9,196 nt of DNA, taken from positions 1 through 9,196 of the forward strand of contig JAGNNB010000099.1 of the NCBI GenBank assembly GCA_017990865.1, read 5' to 3'. The notes below the pieces were generated by a model. That model searched no databases and was not told where the DNA came from. It was given only the letters and a program-made list of their open reading frames with translations. The stretch is from Lysobacteraceae bacterium (GTDB taxonomy: Bacteria; Pseudomonadota; Gammaproteobacteria; Xanthomonadales; Xanthomonadaceae). This document shows, in pieces, positions 6,300 through 9,196 of this stretch (position 1 is its first letter; the number at the start of each line of letters is the position of its first letter). The translations under genes and the position numbers were made by a program.

Positions 6300-7079
6300 A
6301 TGGTGGAGCAGAACGAAGAACCTTCTTCCGAAGTGTCGCGGCCGTTCGTGGTGCCTTGCGCCACGCTCGGTTTCGATGCGCCGTGGCGCTGGCTGCGCGC
6401 GGGTTGGCGCGATTTGCGACGCGCGCCCGGTTTGAGTTTCGTGTTCGGCGTGGTCATCGTGCTGGTGAGCGCCGGTATTTCCTATCTCGCATGGCGGCTC
6501 GGACGGTTCGCGTTGCTTGCGACGTTGCTGTCCGGTTTCGTCTTCGTCGCGCCGCTGATTTGCGTCGGCCTGTATTGCGTCAGTCGCGGGCTGGAACGCG
6601 GGCGCACGCCGACGCTCGCGGATTCCTTCGTGTTGGCGCGGCGCGTGGTCGGGCAGGCGGGCGTCTACGCCCTCGTGCAGGGCATTTTGATTTTGCTGTG
6701 GTCGCGCGCGGGCATGATGGTCGGCGCTTTTTTTCCGATCGACGAAAGCAACCCGACGGCGGTGTGGGAATTTCTCGGGATCGGTTCCGCGGTCGGCGCG
6801 ATCTTCGCGGGCGTGACCTTCGCGGTGGCGGCGTTTTCGTTGCCGATGATCGCGGATCGCGATGTCGACATGGTCACCGCCGCGATCTCCAGCGCCAACG
6901 CGGTGCTGCGCAACAAAGGCGTGATGGCGCTGTGGGCGGCGCTGATCGTCGCGATCACCGCGCTCGGTTTCGCGACGGGTTTGCTCGGACTCGGCGTGTT
7001 CATGCCGTGGTTGGCGTACGCGGCGTGGCATGGGTATCGAGAGACGCTGGACGCGTCGGTGTGGCCGGCGTTGGAGTGA
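6300..7079 (+). CDS. DUF2189 family integral membrane protein
   Basis: 259 residues, with hydrophobic segments at ~45-65, 70-92, 118-140, 157-180, 207-224 and 226-243, so about six membrane helices, and a short polar N-terminus (MVEQNEEPSSEVSRPF). Family signs of DUF2189 are the LPMIADRDVDMVTAAISSANAVLRNKG stretch (~181-207) between helices and the closing PWLAYAAWHGYRETL (~236-250), whose His-Gly-Tyr-Arg is characteristic. The function of the family is unknown; members are inner-membrane proteins often found near respiratory genes, a link not visible here. The length is normal for the family. The gene is divergent from the TPR gene and is followed 119 bp later by yjdM on the same strand; co-transcription is possible but the gap may hold its own promoter. 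Confidence 0.88.
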   Translation: MVEQNEEPSSEVSRPFVVPCATLGFDAPWRWLRAGWRDLRRAPGLSFVFGVVIVLVSAGISYLAWRLGRFALLATLLSGFVFVAPLICVGLYCVSRGLERGRTPTLADSFVLARRVVGQAGVYALVQGILILLWSRAGMMVGAFFPIDESNPTAVWEFLGIGSAVGAIFAGVTFAVAAFSLPMIADRDVDMVTAAISSANAVLRNKGVMALWAALIVAITALGFATGLLGLGVFMPWLAYAAWHGYRETLDASVWPALE

Positions 7080-7086
7080 TGCGCGC

Positions 7087-7115
7087 TTGCCCGATGCGAC
7101 GCGGGCGCCGACAAT
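7087..7115 (+). promoter_or_regulatory. Weak candidate sigma70 promoter before yjdM
   Basis: TTGCCC (7087-7092), 17 bases, then GACAAT (7110-7115). Each hexamer matches the consensus at four of six positions. It begins right after the DUF2189 stop and ~85 bp before the yjdM start. The match is only suggestive in this composition. Confidence 0.25.
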
Positions 7116-7198
7116 AGCGCGCCGCGGCGCCCACTCGGCGCCGCAGGCCTCGCTCCGCACGCCTCGCTTCAATAATCCACGCCACGCCGAGAATGCCG

Positions 7199-7540
7199 AT
7201 GACCACGCTTCCCTCTTGCCCGCAGTGCGGGATGACCAATACGTACGAAGACGGCGCGCAACTGGTCTGCGCCGACTGCGGTTACGAGTGGTCGGCCACG
7301 GCGGATGCGGGGGTGGAAACGTCCGTCGACGTGCGCGACAGTAACGGCAACCGCCTGCAGGAAGGCGATACCGTCGTCGTGATCAAAGACTTGAAGGTGA
7401 AAGGCTCGTCGATCCCGCTCAAGCAGGGCACGACGATCAAGAACATTCGCTTGATCGCCGACGACCCGGAACATATCGAAGGCCATTCCGACAAGATCAA
7501 AGGTCTGGTGTTGAAGACCTGTTTCTTGCGCAAGGCGTAA
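7199..7540 (+). CDS. yjdM: YjdM/PhnA family zinc-ribbon protein
   Basis: 113 residues from the ATG at 7199. An ATG at 7193 would add MP, but the GAGA at 7189-7192 spaces better to the second ATG and homologues usually start M-x-x-LP-x-CPxC. The N-terminal zinc ribbon has two CxxC pairs (C7/C10 and C24/C27) around a TYEDG turn, followed by GYEW. The C-terminal PhnA domain carries the signature VRDSNGNRLQEGDTVVVIKDLKVKGSS, then KQGTTIKNIRL and a closing KGLVLKTCFLRK. The match to E. coli YjdM along the whole length is clear from memory. Despite the old name PhnA it is not a phosphonoacetate hydrolase and is not needed for phosphonate use; its role is unknown, and the protein is small and cytoplasmic. 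No phn genes are nearby. Confidence 0.95.
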   Translation: MTTLPSCPQCGMTNTYEDGAQLVCADCGYEWSATADAGVETSVDVRDSNGNRLQEGDTVVVIKDLKVKGSSIPLKQGTTIKNIRLIADDPEHIEGHSDKIKGLVLKTCFLRKA

Positions 7541-7541
7541 C

Positions 7542-7568
7542 GCCCTCTTCGGGCTTCGAAGCGAGCCC
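7542..7568 (+). terminator. Possible short hairpin terminator after yjdM
   Basis: Two mutually exclusive short stems follow the stop codon: GCCC (7542-7545) with GGGC (7551-7554), or GGGCT (7551-7555) with AGCCC (7564-7568), around the palindrome GCTTCGAAGC. There is no T-tract and the stems are short, so this is a weak call based on position. Confidence 0.25.
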
Positions 7569-7730
7569 ACCGCCCAGGCCGTCGTCCAAGCCGTCGCCGC
7601 GCTCGCTGATGCGGGCGTGTTTGCATGTCTTCGTCGCGCACGCATGCATCGCGTTCGACATATTCAACATCGCAATGCGAATCGTCGACCGCATTTGCGA
7701 TGGCGTTCCGCAATCGCGACAAGAATCAGT

Positions 7731-7744
7731 TGAATACGTTTTCA
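7731..7744. promoter_or_regulatory. LacI/CcpA-type operator-like palindrome upstream of the amylase
   Basis: TGAATACGTTTTCA is an imperfect 14-bp palindrome centred on CG: both half-sites read TGAA.ACG, with one asymmetric pair (positions 5 and 10). LacI-family regulators, which commonly control maltodextrin and other sugar genes, bind such CG-centred sites, and the sequence fits the cre-type consensus TGWNANCGNTNWCA with one mismatch. It lies 195 bp before the amylase start. The role is inferred from form and position. Confidence 0.45.
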
Positions 7745-7858
7745 CGTCGAGTGCTGCGCCGCGATTGCGCTCTAGCATTCATCCGCCGCACGCGTTGCAT
7801 CGCACGCATCGCGTTGCGGCACCGATGTGCGCGAACAGGGGCGCGTCGAACGTCGATA

Positions 7859-7882
7859 CGCGTTCGCCCACACGCGAACGCG
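7859..7882. repeat. 9-bp inverted repeat in the amylase leader
   Basis: CGCGTTCGC (7859-7867) and GCGAACGCG (7874-7882) are perfect complements around a 6-nt spacer (CCACAC). It could be a stem in the mRNA leader or a dyad operator site, 57 bp upstream of the start. Confidence 0.7.
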
Positions 7883-7897
7883 CGCCAGGGAAACACC

Positions 7898-7912
7898 GCC
7901 CCGAACCGGGGC
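7898..7912 (+). repeat. GC-rich hairpin just upstream of the amylase ribosome site
   Basis: GCCCCG (7898-7903) pairs with CGGGGC (7907-7912) over a 3-nt AAC loop. The next bases, TCGTTGTTCATTT, are T-rich, so the hairpin could act as an attenuator or as a terminator for transcription entering from yjdM. It ends 14 bases before the Shine-Dalgarno sequence. Confidence 0.6.
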
Positions 7913-7926
7913 TCGTTGTTCATTTC

Positions 7927-7931
7927 AGGAG
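7927..7931 (+). promoter_or_regulatory. Ribosome binding site of the amylase gene
   Basis: AGGAG lies seven bases before the ATG at 7939, an optimal arrangement that fixes the start. Confidence 0.85.
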
Positions 7932-7938
7932 AGATCGC

Positions 7939-9196
7939 ATGCGTTCCGTCGAGAACACCACCGAGAAAGCCGTCCAGAAATTCCCCGTTCGTTCCTCGCT
8001 TTCCCGCTTGTGCGCTGCGTTGCTGTTGATCGGCGCCGCCGCCGCCGATGCGCGCGCGGACGCCGTGTTGCACGCGTTCAATTGGCGTTACGTCGATGTG
8101 CAGACACGCGCGGCCGAGATCAAATCGGCCGGTTATAAAGCGGTGCTGGTCGCCCCGGCCTACAAGTCTGAAGGCCCCGCGTGGTGGGCGCGTTATCAGC
8201 CGCAGGATTACCGCGTCATCCATCATCCCTTGGGCGATACCGCCGCGTTCCGGTCGATGGTGAGCACGCTCAACGCGCAGGGCGTCCATGTGTACGCCGA
8301 TGTGCTGATGAACCACATGGCGAATGAAGCGCAGAGGCGTAGCGATCTCAATTACCCCGGCGCCGCCCTGTTGAGCACCTATGCCGGCAATACCGCTTAC
8401 TACAACGGTATTCGCCTGTTCGGCAATCTGGGTTTCAATTTTCTGAGCGCGGGCGACTTCGGCGAAACGCGCTGCATCACCGATTACAACGACGTCTGGC
8501 AAGTGCAGAACTGGCGGTTGTGCGGCGGCGGCGGAGACGTCGGGCTGCCGGATCTGAAATCGAACGCCTGGGTGATCTCGCAGCAGCAGGAATATCTGCG
8601 GCAACTGAAGGCGATCGGCGTCAAGGGCTTCCGCATCGACGCCGCCAAGCACATGCCGTTCGCGCACCTCAACGGCGTGCTGACTGCCGATATCAAAAAC
8701 GGGATGTACGTCTTCGGCGAAATCATCACCGGCGCCGGTTCGGGCAACCTCGAATACGATCGCTTCCTGCAGCCGTATCTGCAGAACACCAACCACGCGG
8801 CCTACGATTTTCCGCTGCAGAACCAGCTCCGTGGAGCGTTCTCCCCCGGCGGCAGCATGAGCGCGCTGGTCGACCCGGGCGCCTATGGCCAAGCGCTGCA
8901 GGGTGCGCGCGCCTTGACCTTCACGGTGACGCACGACATCCCCAACAACAGCGGCTTCCGCTACGCGCTGATGGACCCGACCGACGAAACCCTGGCGTAC
9001 GCTTACCTGTTCGGCCGCAACGGCGGTAAGCCCATGGTGTATTCCGACAACAACGAGAGCGGCGACAATCGTTGGGTCAACGCGTACAAGCGCAACGATA
9101 TCAAGGGCATGATCCGCTTCCATAACGCGGTGCAAGGGACGGATATGCAAGTGCTGTCGCATGGGCAGTGCCATATCGTCTTCCGCCGCGGCAGCC
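7939..9196 (+). CDS. Secreted GH13 alpha-amylase, 3' truncated by window edge
   Basis: The frame runs open from 7939 to the end of the window (419 residues seen). A signal peptide spans residues 1-40: basic n-region, hydrophobic core CAALLLIGAAAA, likely ARA|D cleavage. The mature protein starts DAVLHAFNWRY, the first strand of the GH13 barrel, and AGYKAVLVAP and WWARYQPQDYRVI follow. The four conserved GH13 regions are present: region I DVLMNH (D121-H126), region II GFRIDAAKH with nucleophile Asp234 and K237-H238, region III FGEII with acid/base Glu261, and region IV FTVTHDIP with His332 and Asp333 (a Thr where the family often has Asn). All catalytic residues are therefore intact. It should hydrolyse alpha-1,4-glucan (starch, glycogen) outside the cytoplasm. 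The rest of the C-terminal region, including any starch-binding module, lies past the edge. The long leader with operator-like and hairpin elements suggests sugar-dependent control (inference). Confidence 0.93.
   Translation, partial: MRSVENTTEKAVQKFPVRSSLSRLCAALLLIGAAAADARADAVLHAFNWRYVDVQTRAAEIKSAGYKAVLVAPAYKSEGPAWWARYQPQDYRVIHHPLGDTAAFRSMVSTLNAQGVHVYADVLMNHMANEAQRRSDLNYPGAALLSTYAGNTAYYNGIRLFGNLGFNFLSAGDFGETRCITDYNDVWQVQNWRLCGGGGDVGLPDLKSNAWVISQQQEYLRQLKAIGVKGFRIDAAKHMPFAHLNGVLTADIKNGMYVFGEIITGAGSGNLEYDRFLQPYLQNTNHAAYDFPLQNQLRGAFSPGGSMSALVDPGAYGQALQGARALTFTVTHDIPNNSGFRYALMDPTDETLAYAYLFGRNGGKPMVYSDNNESGDNRWVNAYKRNDIKGMIRFHNAVQGTDMQVLSHGQCHIVFRRGS

Larger units (their letters stand above)
7541..7938. 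other. 398-bp gene-free region upstream of the amylase
   Basis: No credible coding frame is present. One plus-strand frame beginning at 7625 runs into the amylase out of frame and has an Arg/Ser/Cys-rich composition without a ribosome site. The region is locally less GC-rich around 7640-7750 and repeats variants of GCATCGCGTT (near 7647 and 7806). It holds the operator-like palindrome and the two hairpins listed separately, so it looks like a long regulatory leader. Confidence 0.6.

Noticed and set aside
6036..7172. Minus-strand extension giving a 707-residue version of the TPR protein
   Set aside because: Antisense to the DUF2189 gene, Arg/His/Gln-rich, with no domain and no ribosome site; TPR sequence begins only near the Met at 6035.
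7625..8029. 134-residue plus-strand open frame in the amylase leader
   Set aside because: It overlaps the amylase signal peptide out of frame, has no Shine-Dalgarno sequence and has an Arg/Cys/Ser-rich composition.
7726..9174. 482-residue minus-strand open frame
   Set aside because: It is antisense to the amylase, whose four GH13 motifs and ribosome site are unambiguous.

Overview
The window is a high-GC, densely coding stretch of bacterial chromosome. Gene families, composition and style (S9 peptidase, secreted PHB-depolymerase-type esterase, DUF2189, PhnA/YjdM, secreted GH13 amylase) suggest a gammaproteobacterium of the Xanthomonadaceae, perhaps Lysobacter or a relative. That assignment is inference; no marker gene is present. 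I see no rRNA, tRNA, CRISPR array, transposase or phage gene.

Layout. (1) 1-1497 +: C-terminal part of an S9 prolyl-oligopeptidase-family peptidase, cut by the left edge. Its stop codon abuts a near-perfect 58-bp palindrome flanked by TAA on both sides, like a very small MITE. (2) 1559-1817: non-coding, with an imperfect hairpin and a weak -10-like box. (3) 1818-2852 +: a protein with an N-terminal Mrr-type nuclease-fold domain, one membrane helix and a proline-rich tail. (4) 2853-2987: convergent gap with three 14-bp tandem repeats running into a 9-bp-stem hairpin. (5) 2988-4868 -: exported PHB-depolymerase-like esterase with an Ig-like and a C-terminal beta domain. (6) 5049-6035 -: uncharacterised TPR protein. 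(7) 6036-6299: divergent gap with degenerate 15-bp tandem repeats. (8) 6300-7079 +: DUF2189 membrane protein. (9) 7199-7540 +: YjdM/PhnA zinc-ribbon protein. (10) 7541-7938: 398-bp leader region with a LacI-type operator-like palindrome and two hairpins. (11) 7939-9196 +: secreted GH13 alpha-amylase, cut by the right edge.

The genes do not form one operon. The shared theme is degradation of polymers by exported enzymes (peptidase, polyester or ester hydrolase, amylase), mixed with cytoplasmic and membrane housekeeping proteins of unknown role. The most unusual coding feature is the membrane-anchored Mrr-like protein. The most unusual non-coding features are the TAA-flanked palindrome at the peptidase stop codon and the regulatory-looking leader of the amylase. 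I found no convincing multi-gene novel system.
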